DNA of 64,000 nucleotides from Verrucomicrobiota bacterium (GCA_016200005.1 JACQFP010000062.1:20627-84626), one strand, 5' to 3'. Positions 19,701 through 27,459 are shown, numbered from the stretch's first letter. Translations and numbers: made by a program. Notes: generated from the sequence alone by a model not told the origin.

Positions 19701-19881
19701 GGATGCGGAGATCCAGCGTGTCACCGGGTTGGGCACAGATGAGTCCACCGTCAACCTCGGCCACCATGAGCACTGCTGTACAGCTCTGTACACCCATGGA
19801 AAATTCAATGGCTTCCGCATGTACAACCGCGCCCTCTCTGCACCGGAAATCCTGCTACTTCACAGGATGGCAGCAAACTGA
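13795..19881 (+). CDS. Giant secreted protein: Ig-like, beta-helix, cadherin-like, Calx-beta and two LamG domains
   Basis: This is a 2028-aa protein; starts at ATG 13795, 13831 or 13852 are all possible. A signal peptide follows a basic N-terminus (FTLLCAAVGLSLLLS, cleavage near AQC-QN). Domains in order, with approximate residues: unrecognised N-terminal region (70-390); two Ig-like repeats (395-575); right-handed parallel beta-helix (580-1000) starting YVSPAGSDANNGLSWETA with many short N-x-I/V-x-x-N turns; cadherin-like/Ig-like repeats (1000-1300); two nearly identical Calx-beta domains (1302-1525); two LamG/concanavalin-like domains (about 1600-1820 and 1825-2020), both with YYPFNGNANDASGNG- or GWWPGEGNANDNAG-type openings. 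This architecture is common in Verrucomicrobiota and Planctomycetota surface proteins and suggests carbohydrate or cell-surface binding. No PEP-CTERM or autotransporter end is visible. Confidence 0.85.
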   Translation: MACFREQSWQAAMSTNLHSMNALKANSLAGFERGRQPRRASETTKGASFTLLCAAVGLSLLLSPQDAQCQNGGISWGHDLVYWFDAQDRNIRSNRFDLNNYPPDATVTASIDAWTVPDLYFYSFDPFSDLRIHSYTYSPRVWVYHQNKGYDLADDFVTATVWWRTSPWPPCDDVPGICVNVVYTMLEKILIDGLPTPEMAGPYRGDVTAFSENHLRADPEYHWGFEAIVRRISPGHLRDPDNSISNWTAASDIIVGDIAQVNYALHLQAITNALQSGKTLVVNHGTYTNLLSDLQAAAQSEQAYLLADPVGEYADEGYVDRWHKVEPFEVHFTDVLNGRVIDGSWLTQDWKLGWYGRFAYGSIHPVGQYRDLARVFNRLVRNTPPPPAPLAPFVTLATPDHQTIFLDPPATIMLRAYSTTSNQVVKVEYYQDDVKIGEDYAWPYALIVNELGIGNYTFRAVVTDTSGMMVSNSLQIIVDTNIAPTAELTGPTNGAVFGPFANIALNASATDANGSVAQVAFYAGTNLLRVLTNGSFGMAWSNMIAGNYSLKAVATDNYGVSTTSAPVVITVESAVAYVSPAGSDANNGLSWETAKRTVQAGIDALAVPGGEVWVAAGIYQENLNPRPLITLYGGFAGNETNRTDRNWTANETVLDGATNGSVVEFVNTGSTLSRIDGFTIRNGNAAKGGGIYCSNAAPVIANNKIILNTGSGIFCDYAESTITNNLIATNNPVANCGDFNFCGAGISCSNSAPEVNGNLIVGNGGDGISCWYGTAKIVNNVITDNSGSGVHGVLSSPLVSNNRIERNSGSFGGGIVFWGGNGSDSRPMIANNLILSNSASSGGGIALIWSQGMIANNTIVSNAAGFIGGGVYTFSSYVQLKNNIIAFNGPASGISVRGVAGPESARNCVFDNNPENYDATDGPTDIIAAPQFVDMANGDFHLLATSPCIDAGIDALVHGPKQDTSIYLVPDRDMDGETRISGPHVDIGADEFFVAITNTAPTLDAIADLTINEDAGSQTVNLTGITSGATNENQVLTVTATASNPSLVPNPAVSYSNPNSAGTLTFTLPPNANGTATITVTVHDGGGTASDGQDTFSRSFLVTVNPVNDLPTISRLPNRTIYENTPTPTLRFRVGDVETPLNELVVSGSSSNTNLVPNENIILGGSADRRWYRIIPATNQLGSTAITISVSDGTGTASSTFVLTVEPQNHAPILPLVFDWTIDELTTLTVTNSATDAESPVLTYSLLVAPSGASISTNGVITWTPTDAQGPGIYVITTLVTDDDALPLTAINTFKVTVNDLTPTVVMDLMDPFAYEDGLNQGFVLITRIGQTNAPLTVNYTVGGTASNGIDYAFLPGSLVIPAGSASAALWVAPVDDTDVEGNESAILTLFTNGSYYAGSANSATIIIQDNDFTPTVVMDLIDPIAYENGPNQGFVLITRIGQTNAPLTVNYTVGGTASNGIDYAFLPGSLVIPAGSSSAALWVSPVNDTNVEGNESVILTLSTNGSYYAGPANSATIIIQDNDFPPRDVRFDSPTRLLDGSVGLNLAGNSERSYFIEASSNLLHWVPLLTTNVDINGHIQFKDLEATNFSSRFYRARLSANLSFGGSLIGWWPGEGNANDNAGTNHGTLRNGTTFAAGAVDQAFSFDGVDDFVEIPDSPLWDFGTNGFSIAMWLNFRTVKSTVIMGQSVGEGNQNKWLIEYDPAPGPGLHFYINRDTFVEGISTVQTDFMPVAGQWYHIVVTRNGIAYNLFIDGAIAATGNDSNSIPNPNSLLYIGQAEFAPGESAQYMDGLIDEVSIYNRVLPPQEVSLLYNTSPLASLRSGLIAYYPFNGNANDASGNGWHGTFVNGTAICASAPGPGEAACLDGVDDYLTLPGQVLSGMPQGTVFAWVYLDEYEPPDRSTPILSKGDQNWTDFAIMLDPSQGEVLYALIGNETMAGSTSIPVGAWVSVAFSWDGEHWRLYANGQLDAEIQRVTGLGTDESTVNLGHHEHCCTALYTHGKFNGFRMYNRALSAPEILLLHRMAAN
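17698..18369 (+). repeat. Tandem 336-bp duplication encoding two Calx-beta domains
   Basis: Copies at about 17698-18033 and 18034-18369 are nearly identical, differing at scattered single bases. Each encodes 112 residues beginning TPTVVMDL and ending IIIQDNDF. The low divergence implies a recent in-frame duplication or ongoing gene conversion. Confidence 0.9.
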
Positions 19882-19916
19882 GTTTAGCTGGGTAGCGTCT
19901 GTTCAGTCGCTTAAAT

Positions 19917-21080
19917 TTACCGGGGGAGCTGTTTTCTTTGCAATGCGGATTCAACCTCTGTCATTGTTGGATTTAAATTCAACACCTTCGAAACAGTGTT
20001 CAGATTTGTCAGTAGGAGTTCCATAGTTTCTTCCATGCGTCGAATCTTTTCGTCTTTGATACGGGCCGCCTGTTCCAATTTCGCAATGTCGTCCTTGAGT
20101 GTGCCTAATTCAGTTTGAGTGAATTTCTCGTCAAGCGCCTTCGTCTCCATGCCACTCCGCGCAACGTAAGCGTCGACCATTGACGATGAAAATCGCCATC
20201 CGAATTTGTAACATAATTCTTGTCGGTTAAGTTTGGTGGCGTAATAGGTCGCCGAACTGTGCCGAAACAAGTGATAATGAACCGGACGGTTAAGGACACT
20301 CTGGCCCAGTCGTTGAAGGAACTTTCGGGTCGCCGTGTAATCGCCCCGGAACACGGGATCAGCCGGTTTGATGCCCTCGGCAACCCGCTCCGCAAGATAT
20401 TCTTTGATAGTCTCCAAGGAATATTTCCAATATAGCGCGATCGTCCGTCCCAGCGTCTTGGAGTATTCCTGCTTCAGTGTAATCCTGACGAAGTTTTCTT
20501 TGCCCTCGGGCAGTTGAACATCTTCAAAGCGGATGTTGTGAAACTCCTCGGCGCGTGCGCCACTGTCGAAAAGCACGGCAATCAAGAATCGCTGCCGGGC
20601 ATTGCGGCAATGTTTGTAGAGCCGTTCGATCTCGGCCTCCTTCAAGAAGTCCGGAGTTTTTGGCCGATAGTGAGTGTCGAACCAACCGGTCAAAGCGAGC
20701 GCCTTTGGGATCCCCAAACGCCAGCGAAGGAATATTTTCAAGAACTTGCGCATTTCCACTTGGGTGTTGTGAGCATAAGGTCGCCCCGTGGATTTATTGC
20801 AAAGGCCACCGGAACTCAGCGCCTTCTCAAAGTTTTCAACATCTCGCAGCCTTAACTGCGCCATGGATTTGTTGAAAAACTCCAGCGGGACTCGCAGCGC
20901 ATTCAGATATTGGAGTTGCCGCTCGCCTGAAATCTTTTTGCCCCGGTTGACCTTGCCCAATCCGAGGTCGTCGAGGAAACGCAGGACTTCCCGTTTCACG
21001 GTCTGGGGAAATTTCCAGTGCTGGAGCTGCTCCTTACGATTTTCAAAGCTCTCCCGATGAATCCGAATCCGTTCTGCCAT
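19917..21080 (-). CDS. Tyrosine recombinase/integrase with C-terminal coiled coil
   Basis: This is a 387-aa protein. The N-terminal core-binding domain (about 1-135) is followed by a catalytic domain. Active-site residues visible are Arg176 (DSGARAEEF), Lys in the beta-hairpin (about 203-208), the box HYHLFRHSSATYY (His270, Arg273), Trp295 at the second His/Trp position, and Tyr305 (MVDAYV). All are present, so it should be active in strand exchange. After the nucleophile, residues 315-375 form a heptad-rich coiled coil (LKDDIAKLEQAARIKDEKI) that is unusual for phage integrases and may aid multimerisation. It is the last gene of the Argonaute operon direction, 82 bases after a small gene. It probably mobilises this island; attachment sites were not found by eye. 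Confidence 0.85.
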   Translation of the reverse strand: MAERIRIHRESFENRKEQLQHWKFPQTVKREVLRFLDDLGLGKVNRGKKISGERQLQYLNALRVPLEFFNKSMAQLRLRDVENFEKALSSGGLCNKSTGRPYAHNTQVEMRKFLKIFLRWRLGIPKALALTGWFDTHYRPKTPDFLKEAEIERLYKHCRNARQRFLIAVLFDSGARAEEFHNIRFEDVQLPEGKENFVRITLKQEYSKTLGRTIALYWKYSLETIKEYLAERVAEGIKPADPVFRGDYTATRKFLQRLGQSVLNRPVHYHLFRHSSATYYATKLNRQELCYKFGWRFSSSMVDAYVARSGMETKALDEKFTQTELGTLKDDIAKLEQAARIKDEKIRRMEETMELLLTNLNTVSKVLNLNPTMTEVESALQRKQLPR

Positions 21081-21162
21081 GGTTTGAGGTGTTGTCAGAG
21101 GTATTTAAGTCTTTCGGAAAGTGGGACATGAATGGCCACTTTCTTCCCAGGAGCCGTGACAA

Positions 21163-21315
21163 TTATGTCCCAGTTGGTGGTTGTTCAGCCGCCTGCCGCT
21201 CACGCATCTGAAGAATCAACAACGCCGCTTCGAGGACCTCCGCCGGGAATGCCTCCAACTGACGGATGATATCCTCGTGATTCCGGGTTCGTTGAATGTC
21301 GTGGCTTTTGTCCAT
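21163..21315 (-). CDS. Small helical protein, 50 aa
   Basis: The ATG at 21315 is chosen. The product (NHEDIIRQLEAFPAEVLEAA, then LLILQMRERQ) is one or two amphipathic helices, which resembles short DNA-binding or dimerisation peptides encoded beside integrases. A longer frame from 21411 has a Pro/His/Ser-rich N-terminus that looks non-coding. The function is unknown. Confidence 0.4.
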   Translation of the reverse strand: MDKSHDIQRTRNHEDIIRQLEAFPAEVLEAALLILQMRERQAAEQPPTGT

Positions 21316-21424
21316 GCCTGCCGATTGGGGTTGGAACTTAAAAGGCTGTGGTGCGATGGGTTCGGAGAGGAAAGGATGGACAATTGAATGGGGGAGGATT
21401 CTCCCACACATATACTATGTGTAA

Positions 21425-21757
21425 TCAATCAGACTTTTTACGGAGATAAATCCGATACGGCCGGTGCGACTTGTTCTTTTGTGCCGCAATGCGGTCATAG
21501 AATACGGGCGGCGCCTCGTGACTGCCAAGAGGTACCGTGTTCGCCAGGATCCGCAGTGCCAGGGTGACGGTCTCGCCGCCCCGGTTGCACAGCTTCATCA
21601 GCCGGGACAATGACAGCGGATAGCGATAACAGGGCCGCGTGCCATGCAGTTCCCGGTAATACAGTTCGATCTTGGAGAGCACCAACCCGATCAAGCGAGA
21701 TTGCCGGGCATCCAACTCCTCGATGACACCCGATCGAATCCACACCCGTCTTTCCAT
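21425..21757 (-). CDS. Hypothetical 110-aa protein beside the HerA ATPase, possibly HTH
   Basis: The start codon directly abuts the stop of the HerA gene (TAG then ATG in reading direction), so translation is probably coupled. Helices in the middle (LSLSRLMKLCNRGGETVTLALRIL) could form a winged-helix core, followed by a basic tail ending in YRIYLRKKSD. No family is recognised with certainty. It is likely an accessory subunit of the ATPase or a DNA-binding adaptor. Confidence 0.5.
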   Translation of the reverse strand: MERRVWIRSGVIEELDARQSRLIGLVLSKIELYYRELHGTRPCYRYPLSLSRLMKLCNRGGETVTLALRILANTVPLGSHEAPPVFYDRIAAQKNKSHRPYRIYLRKKSD

Positions 21758-23086
21758 CTAGCTGCCCCCGGCCTTAAGCCCTGCGACCAAAGGAAACTCC
21801 ACCAGACACGGGTTAACGCGCCCCTTGATTTTTACGATACCCTGACCGACCTTCAACCGGTCGAGGAACGCCTCGTCACCGTCATCCAGAAAGAGCGCCC
21901 GCTTAGCGGTATGGATGTCGTCCTCGTGTTGGAGGCCGAGATAAATCTGACAATTGCAATTTCCCAAGACATATATCGGCATGAGCGATGGATGTTGGGT
22001 TATGCTGACCAGTCCTTCGCCAAACCCTCGAATCTCCCGAAACACATTTTCCAGGCTGTTGCTGGATTGCTTCTCCGAATGACTCCGCGGAAACAGATTG
22101 TGGACCTCTTCCAGAAAAGTCACATGGCGCAACTGATCGGTCTCGCCCTGGCCCAGGCGATACAGATGAATCCACCGGAGCAGTATGTCGCTCAGGAACA
22201 CTCGCAGCGGCTTCGGCAACTCTTGATCCAGTTCGATGATGGCGGCTTGCTCCAGAACTTCCTCGAGGCGGACCGGGTTGCGGGCATTGAATGCCCCCGA
22301 CGCCGGTCCAAAGGTAAAGGTGCGTAAAATCCGGAGACAACTATCCTGCCAGAGCATACGTCGTCCGGTGAACCGCGTGCGTTCAAGCTCGGTCAGCGCA
22401 TCGAAGAAATTTGGCAGCATGGAATGCTTCCCGTCATACACCCCCATTTCCTCGAACTTTTTGTCGAAAAGTTCAATGAACACGTCGGCCACTCCGGGAC
22501 CGCTGACATGCGATTTCTCCAGCGCTTCGGCCAGCACGCTGATCCAGGTTTTGGGATGCATCCCGGGCGGAGCGCGCAGCGGATTCCAGTTGAATTCATT
22601 CCCGGTCTTCCGGCCCACCGAATAAACCTGCAATCGTTCGACATCCGGATGATTCAGGGAACGCAGCGTGTGATAGGACCGTTTCCAGTCCACGACGAGA
22701 AACGGAATCTTCTGCCTCAACAATCCCAGCACCAACAGTTGGGCAACATTGGTTTTTCCACCGCCAGTCATGGACAGGATGCTTACCTGGCGAATGAAGT
22801 TTTCACGCCGCAGATAGATCGGACTTAATTTCAGGCGCCCATAGCGTGGAGTGCCGAGCAGAAATTCACCCGAGGCTGCCTCGGCCGACGGTGGTGGCAA
22901 CAAGATTTGATCATCACCCACGGAGGTGGACAGATATTGTGAGGCCAGCATATTGATGAGAGCTTCCGCTTCCAGTTTCGAGTGGGGCGTCTCTGCCGTG
23001 GCATACGCTGTCCAGAGTGCATCCGCTCGCCTGCCCAAAATGGGTTTCAATTTCTTACAAAGACTCTTCAGTTCCAGTTCCCGCAT
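21758..23086 (-). CDS. HerA-type (DUF87) ATPase of the Argonaute operon
   Basis: This is a 442-aa protein. The HerA barrel-like N-terminus is short, and residues about 75-100 (LLGTPRYGRLKLSPIYL) lead into Walker A SMTGGGKTN (105-113). Strand FLVVDWKRSY follows (about 140), and Walker B is VTFLEEVHNLFPR (about 320-332), with acidic Glu-Glu in the catalytic position. A sensor-like SITQHPSLMP follows (about 355). HerA ATPases form hexameric rings that translocate DNA and usually partner with a nuclease (NurA) or a defence effector such as Sir2 or DUF4297. Here the obvious nuclease partners are the Cas4-like protein and the Argonaute in the same operon. That pairing is inference from gene order. 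Confidence 0.8.
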   Translation of the reverse strand: MRELELKSLCKKLKPILGRRADALWTAYATAETPHSKLEAEALINMLASQYLSTSVGDDQILLPPPSAEAASGEFLLGTPRYGRLKLSPIYLRRENFIRQVSILSMTGGGKTNVAQLLVLGLLRQKIPFLVVDWKRSYHTLRSLNHPDVERLQVYSVGRKTGNEFNWNPLRAPPGMHPKTWISVLAEALEKSHVSGPGVADVFIELFDKKFEEMGVYDGKHSMLPNFFDALTELERTRFTGRRMLWQDSCLRILRTFTFGPASGAFNARNPVRLEEVLEQAAIIELDQELPKPLRVFLSDILLRWIHLYRLGQGETDQLRHVTFLEEVHNLFPRSHSEKQSSNSLENVFREIRGFGEGLVSITQHPSLMPIYVLGNCNCQIYLGLQHEDDIHTAKRALFLDDGDEAFLDRLKVGQGIVKIKGRVNPCLVEFPLVAGLKAGGS

Positions 23087-23504
23087 GGTTGATGAAGATG
23101 GAGCGGCTCTTGGCCTGCTCGTGCGCCTCCCATGTGTTGAGGAAATCGCCCATAACCATCACCACATCGCGCCAGCACTGGATGTCCTCCTCACGCCGTC
23201 GCGCATCGAGTTGCAGAGAAGATTCGCGCAACCGGATGACCTCGTTCGGCTCCCGGAGATGATACCTCGCCAATCGGGTGGACTGGTTTAACAGCGTCTC
23301 GACAATCTCCTTCTCGCCGCTGATGCGTTCGAGATTGCGGTCCCACATGGCAAATCTCGCCTGAATCTCGGAGGCCAGCACTTGAAGTTTGGTGCGCAGA
23401 ATTCGGGATTTGGAATGAAGCAAATGATCGAGAGCACCAGGGTTTTCAGCTTCGGAATCAGTCGAAGCGGTGTATGTTTGGAGATAATCGTCGTGGGTTT
23501 GCAT
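23055..23504 (-). CDS. Helical hypothetical protein, 149 aa
   Basis: The ATG at 23504 is chosen because the longer frame overlaps the preceding gene deeply and reads as non-coding there. The product is almost entirely helical and charged (LQVLASEIQARFAMWDRNLE, KEIVETLLNQSTRLARYHL), consistent with a coiled coil. It overlaps the HerA start by 32 bases. It is probably a structural or adaptor subunit; no family is recognised. Confidence 0.5.
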   Translation of the reverse strand: MQTHDDYLQTYTASTDSEAENPGALDHLLHSKSRILRTKLQVLASEIQARFAMWDRNLERISGEKEIVETLLNQSTRLARYHLREPNEVIRLRESSLQLDARRREEDIQCWRDVVMVMGDFLNTWEAHEQAKSRSIFINHAGTGTEESL

Positions 23505-23598
23505 CCATTGCCCGAACCGCGGACTGCTTAAATAGCTTGTGGCTGAAGGATTCGGAGGAATGCAAGATAAGGCAGACGATTGCTGGAGTTCCAGGCGG

Positions 23599-24732
23599 TT
23601 AGCTCTTGCTTTGCAGTAAAGCTTCGGCGCTCTCTTTTTCCCAAGTGGCGAAAGTTTGCGGTGAGGTCCAGAAGCGGCTCCATGCTTCGTTAAGAATCTT
23701 TCGCACCTTGTCCTTGTCAGAGCCGGGCCATGGTTTACAGCCCATTCCGATAAATCCCTCGTGTGCTTCCACCGCACACTTTCGGAGCAGGTGCTTTGGA
23801 TAATATCGATGGAAATCCGAAGGCTGGGAGTTCCCGGCAACGGCGAGCAGGGATTGCCATTTCTCATCGATCTTAGTGGCGGCCTTTCCTTCCTTAATTA
23901 GGCTCAAAGCTTCGAGCATCACCGCCATTCTGGGAGCGTCCGCGGGATGACTGGAGGAGCGGCGGGGCAATTGAAAAGAGTTCCTTCCCCGCTCCGCGTG
24001 AAGATGCAGGTGTGCCCATGCATACGCTGGCCCCGCCGAGAAGACACCGAACAAATCACAGAAGAATTCCTCCACCCACTGGCACTGCCAGTTCTGGTAT
24101 GCGGTGGCAACCGCCTGTCGGGTGGATTCGGGCATCCGGTCGCTTTCCAGTTTGACAATTTGCTTAGTGAAATATGCGCTGATTGCGACTTGGACGTTGT
24201 TGTATGCCTCTAGCCACGCTTTGACCCGCGGGTCGTTCTCGACTCGAAAAAGTGGATGGGCAAGCTCATGATAAATGTCGGGTAGATGCAGCAGGAAATG
24301 AAGCTCCATCAAGGGAATGCACATCAACTGAAAGTCCGTGCTAATGTAAAAGTAGTTTTGCGAGAGGAGGCTGACGGTTGGAAATTCGATGGGGTAGATG
24401 ATTTCCCGAGTCATCTCGTCGAGCAGTTGATTGACTGCGGATTCCTTTTCTGAACTGCGGGCCATCGCAGCAATGGCGGCATTCTCAACACGGTCTATCT
24501 GGGCGGCAAGACGCCTGAATTCAAGCAAACGGAGCGGTTCGGCCTCCGAATCCTTTAAGTCGGGATCATCACGAAGTCTTTTTAGTTCAGCGATGACACC
24601 GTCAATTTTGATACAGCATTGAGACACCAGTCGTTGAAACCAGAGACGTGGTGGCCTGGGAATTTCCCCCTTAAGCGAAGTAGCCCGTTCAATCAACTGC
24701 GTGGCCGCGCCTCTTATGTAACCGTCAAGCAT
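23599..24732 (-). CDS. Putative zinc metallopeptidase-like protein (HELAH, gluzincin pattern)
   Basis: This is a 377-aa protein. An N-terminal helical domain (1-110) precedes a segment with the HExxH motif as HELAH at residues 155-159 (DIYHELAHPLF). About 62 residues later WVEEFFCDLFG offers an ExxxD at Glu222-Asp226, the usual third zinc ligand helix of gluzincins. A His-rich stretch (AWAHLHLHAERGR) follows. The C-terminal third is helical with no recognised domain. No signal peptide is present, so it would act in the cytoplasm. It overlaps the 121-aa gene by eight bases inside the Argonaute operon. Peptidase activity is inferred from motif only. Confidence 0.55.
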   Translation of the reverse strand: MLDGYIRGAATQLIERATSLKGEIPRPPRLWFQRLVSQCCIKIDGVIAELKRLRDDPDLKDSEAEPLRLLEFRRLAAQIDRVENAAIAAMARSSEKESAVNQLLDEMTREIIYPIEFPTVSLLSQNYFYISTDFQLMCIPLMELHFLLHLPDIYHELAHPLFRVENDPRVKAWLEAYNNVQVAISAYFTKQIVKLESDRMPESTRQAVATAYQNWQCQWVEEFFCDLFGVFSAGPAYAWAHLHLHAERGRNSFQLPRRSSSHPADAPRMAVMLEALSLIKEGKAATKIDEKWQSLLAVAGNSQPSDFHRYYPKHLLRKCAVEAHEGFIGMGCKPWPGSDKDKVRKILNEAWSRFWTSPQTFATWEKESAEALLQSKS

Positions 24733-25090
24733 GGCCAGCCCTCATTCGCGCCAGAACAGCTACCCTTTCCTCGTCCAGTGACCATGCAAGCTGGTAGAGC
24801 TTCTGTTTCGCGTCCTGGTCGAGTATTCGCCTGGCGACGGCTTCCGCGACATGACTCCACTGGGCGGTTTCCTTATCGACGCGTGTTCTCAAGCACGCCG
24901 CCACAGAGGATGCGGCCAGCGATGGTTTCCGTAGCGCGGCGAGTGTCTGGATCAATTCCAGCGTTTGCTGCCAGTCGGTTTCATGAGCCAACTCGGTTTT
25001 GCCTCTGGCGGCGAGCAACACATGATTGAGTGATCGGGAGAACTGGTCCAACCGGTCGTAGAAGCAGGAATCAAATCCAATTGAGCTCAT
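24725..25090 (-). CDS. Helical 121-aa protein between Argonaute and the HELAH protein
   Basis: The ATG overlaps the Argonaute stop by four bases (ATGA). The product is all-helical (YDRLDQFSRSLNHVLLAARG, ETDWQQTLELIQTLAAL) with a basic C-terminus. No family is recognised. The strict coupling to the Argonaute gene suggests a stoichiometric partner. Confidence 0.55.
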   Translation of the reverse strand: MSSIGFDSCFYDRLDQFSRSLNHVLLAARGKTELAHETDWQQTLELIQTLAALRKPSLAASSVAACLRTRVDKETAQWSHVAEAVARRILDQDAKQKLYQLAWSLDEERVAVLARMRAGHA

Positions 25091-27459
25091 TTGGTGATCT
25101 CTTCTTGTAGATCGTCTGTTTCGGTTTCCTCCTTGTGCTCGGTACCATCCTCACCAAGCCAGCGGTCATTGAGTTTGATGGTGATGGGATCGCGCGAGCA
25201 ATCCTCGGGGCGTGTCCACGCCAAGCAACTCAGGGCAAAAACATCATCAAGGCAATCTTCAATGCTCATGCTCCCGTTGTTCTTGATAACGTGAAGTGGC
25301 TTTGCAGTGCCGCCATGTCGGAACGCTCGCCCGGTAGTACAAACGAATCCTTCCGTTGCATTCAGCGCATAGTAATTCCCGATCTGTGGATTCTGGACAT
25401 GTGGCCCGCCATAATCGGTGATAGAAAGATCGAACAGACGAAGTGCCACTGGTGCCGTCTTTGGAATTTCGACAAAAGTGACTTGGGTATCGGCGCCAAC
25501 TATTCCATCTGCTTTGAGCTTAGCCAGTCCCAAGTTGATGCCTTTAATCTCCGTATCGTAAAGACGACCGTCTCGGTGAATAACGATGTGTTTGAGGGGA
25601 TGACTGTCTTGCTGCAACAGGCGGGTGCTGACCTCACAGAAATAGTCTTTGCATTGCTTGGGCATCAACTTCTCTTTCTGCTGCGATTTTCGGTGAAACG
25701 GCACAATGATGTTGCCCGACTTATTGGTTGCGATGAACCCCGCCATGTTGCCTTTGACATCAATGCCGACGATGGCGTCAGCGTGCATTGGCGTGGCTAG
25801 CACGAACGGCCACTTTTGGTTGAGCAGCAGTATTTTGTTAATGGCGACGTTCCGGAAGTAGCCCTTGAGCCGCTTCTCTGCTCTTTGATCCTTCGGCTTA
25901 TACACTGTTCGCCCGTGTCCATCCGCAGCGGAACCATAACAATTGTGCCCCACGGTTGTATGGATAACTGACGCCCGCAGGTCGAATTGCTCTCTAAGCT
26001 GCTGAATTATGTGTGAGGCAGAGGTGTCTTCTTGCCGGGGCCGACGACGTTGGTTCTCCGGAATCATAACCACAGCAAATCCGCCGCGCTTCACTTCACT
26101 GGCCGCCTTGCTGAAAATCGCGGCACATATTTGTTGAAACGTTCTAGCGTTGCGATCCGCATAGCTGACGAATTGTGGTGAGAACCCGCTTTCTTGTGGA
26201 AAAAGATCGTCCACGGTTGCGCACAGTGCGTTGAACAGCGCCGGGCCGAAGGTTTCGTGAACGCTTTGTGGCATAAAGAAGCAAAAGTTGTCCAACGGGC
26301 TGGCTTCGTAAAAGCCAACACTCTTGTCTTTCAGCAAAGACAGACGTTTAAGACCAAGATCATCGAGGCTGACTTGAATCGTCCCTGGCGTGGCCCGCGT
26401 TGACAGCGTTGTTGAGCAACCGAATTGGAAGTCTGGAACCGGGAAGAGCTTGGGCGTCGTGCTGATGGGCTTGGAACTAACTTTCATTTCGCTATCTCCA
26501 AAGCGCAGTTTCTTAAGGTAATTTTCGACGAAGGAGTGGATGAACTGCCGTCTGACGCCCGGTTCAATTGAAAGGCTAGGAAATTCATCTTGGGCCGTTG
26601 GATCGTCATTGCCGACTACACGATAACAGAGGTTGGCGGCTGCTGACCGTTTGTCTTCGCGGTTGTCGTTATACATGACGACCGCGCAGTTTTTGGAGAG
26701 GTTGGCAATTTCAGGCGGCAGCGGTTTTTCGCATTGATCGAGAATATAATCGTAAAGCACAACCGGCTTCCCATTGATGGGAAACTTTTGCTGCGACACA
26801 TTAAAGGCGCTGAAGTCGGTCAGTGTGACCTCGTACCATTGCAAACCGAAGTGATAAATGAAGTGCTGGCCTTTGAAGCGTTGAAATTCTTGGCGGTCAA
26901 GATGTGTGGGCAATGCGTGGTTGAACACCAGTTTGGAAACAGCGTCAACGCAAAGGCCGATGTCCCCCGAAGGAGTGAGGATGGGCCGAATGGAATATCC
27001 GCGATACATGTTGAGCCTCTCACCCCGGTTACACGGCTGCCGTTCGAAAAACGCCTTGCCTGAGCCTGGCTGCCAAAGATTGCGGTGAACGCGTAGCGGG
27101 TTTTGCACGAGGAAGCTAATGAAGCGCATGCAGATGTCATCGTTCTTAGGAGAGCGCACCGTGTAATCGAGGTGGACTTGGTCTGCCAGTGGTTCAAAGA
27201 CAACCTGTGTTCGGACGAGGAACATATCCTTGGGTGGCGCGGGAGCGTCATCCTTCACCACCAACACGGGCTCACCATGTTCCTCGATTACTGCTACCGG
27301 CGACCGCAGCCTGAAGCTGAGCTTTCGCGTGATATGCTGGCGGTTCTGGTAGTATTCGTCTTGGTCCTTGTGGAGGTTTACAATCCGGTACGTGCGGTAC
27401 TTGGACGATAAATCACCAAGATTGGTAATGCGGAATATGTTGGATTCGATCTCGCTCAT
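25087..27459 (-). CDS. Long prokaryotic Argonaute (PIWI domain, DEDD-type site)
   Basis: This is a 790-aa protein. The N-terminal 300 residues contain an N domain and PAZ-like region. MID lies at about 440-545, including a Tyr-Lys pair (TVYKPKDQ, about 518-525) and a helix ending NKILLLNQKWPFVL that matches the usual MID-PIWI junction. PIWI begins ADAIVGIDVKGN, with Asp567 as first catalytic residue. IVIHRDGRLYD supplies Asp630, and the end region with GGTAKPLHV and then DPITIKLND gives Asp765 as fourth ligand. The Glu finger should lie at 590-640 (Glu596 or Glu637 are candidates). Cleavage activity is therefore plausible. A GAGG Shine-Dalgarno precedes the ATG. The gene overlaps its neighbours on both sides by four bases. 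It is expected to use short nucleic-acid guides to target invading DNA or RNA; guide type is not readable here. Confidence 0.85.
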   Translation of the reverse strand: MSEIESNIFRITNLGDLSSKYRTYRIVNLHKDQDEYYQNRQHITRKLSFRLRSPVAVIEEHGEPVLVVKDDAPAPPKDMFLVRTQVVFEPLADQVHLDYTVRSPKNDDICMRFISFLVQNPLRVHRNLWQPGSGKAFFERQPCNRGERLNMYRGYSIRPILTPSGDIGLCVDAVSKLVFNHALPTHLDRQEFQRFKGQHFIYHFGLQWYEVTLTDFSAFNVSQQKFPINGKPVVLYDYILDQCEKPLPPEIANLSKNCAVVMYNDNREDKRSAAANLCYRVVGNDDPTAQDEFPSLSIEPGVRRQFIHSFVENYLKKLRFGDSEMKVSSKPISTTPKLFPVPDFQFGCSTTLSTRATPGTIQVSLDDLGLKRLSLLKDKSVGFYEASPLDNFCFFMPQSVHETFGPALFNALCATVDDLFPQESGFSPQFVSYADRNARTFQQICAAIFSKAASEVKRGGFAVVMIPENQRRRPRQEDTSASHIIQQLREQFDLRASVIHTTVGHNCYGSAADGHGRTVYKPKDQRAEKRLKGYFRNVAINKILLLNQKWPFVLATPMHADAIVGIDVKGNMAGFIATNKSGNIIVPFHRKSQQKEKLMPKQCKDYFCEVSTRLLQQDSHPLKHIVIHRDGRLYDTEIKGINLGLAKLKADGIVGADTQVTFVEIPKTAPVALRLFDLSITDYGGPHVQNPQIGNYYALNATEGFVCTTGRAFRHGGTAKPLHVIKNNGSMSIEDCLDDVFALSCLAWTRPEDCSRDPITIKLNDRWLGEDGTEHKEETETDDLQEEITK

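Noticed and set aside
19882..19916. Attachment site next to the integrase
   Set aside because: No matching direct repeat was found by eye near 44-46 kb, and no tRNA gene is present; an empty-site comparison would be needed.
23505..23867. N-terminal extension of the 149-aa gene
   Set aside because: It runs through the end of the HELAH gene in another frame and has shadow-like composition.
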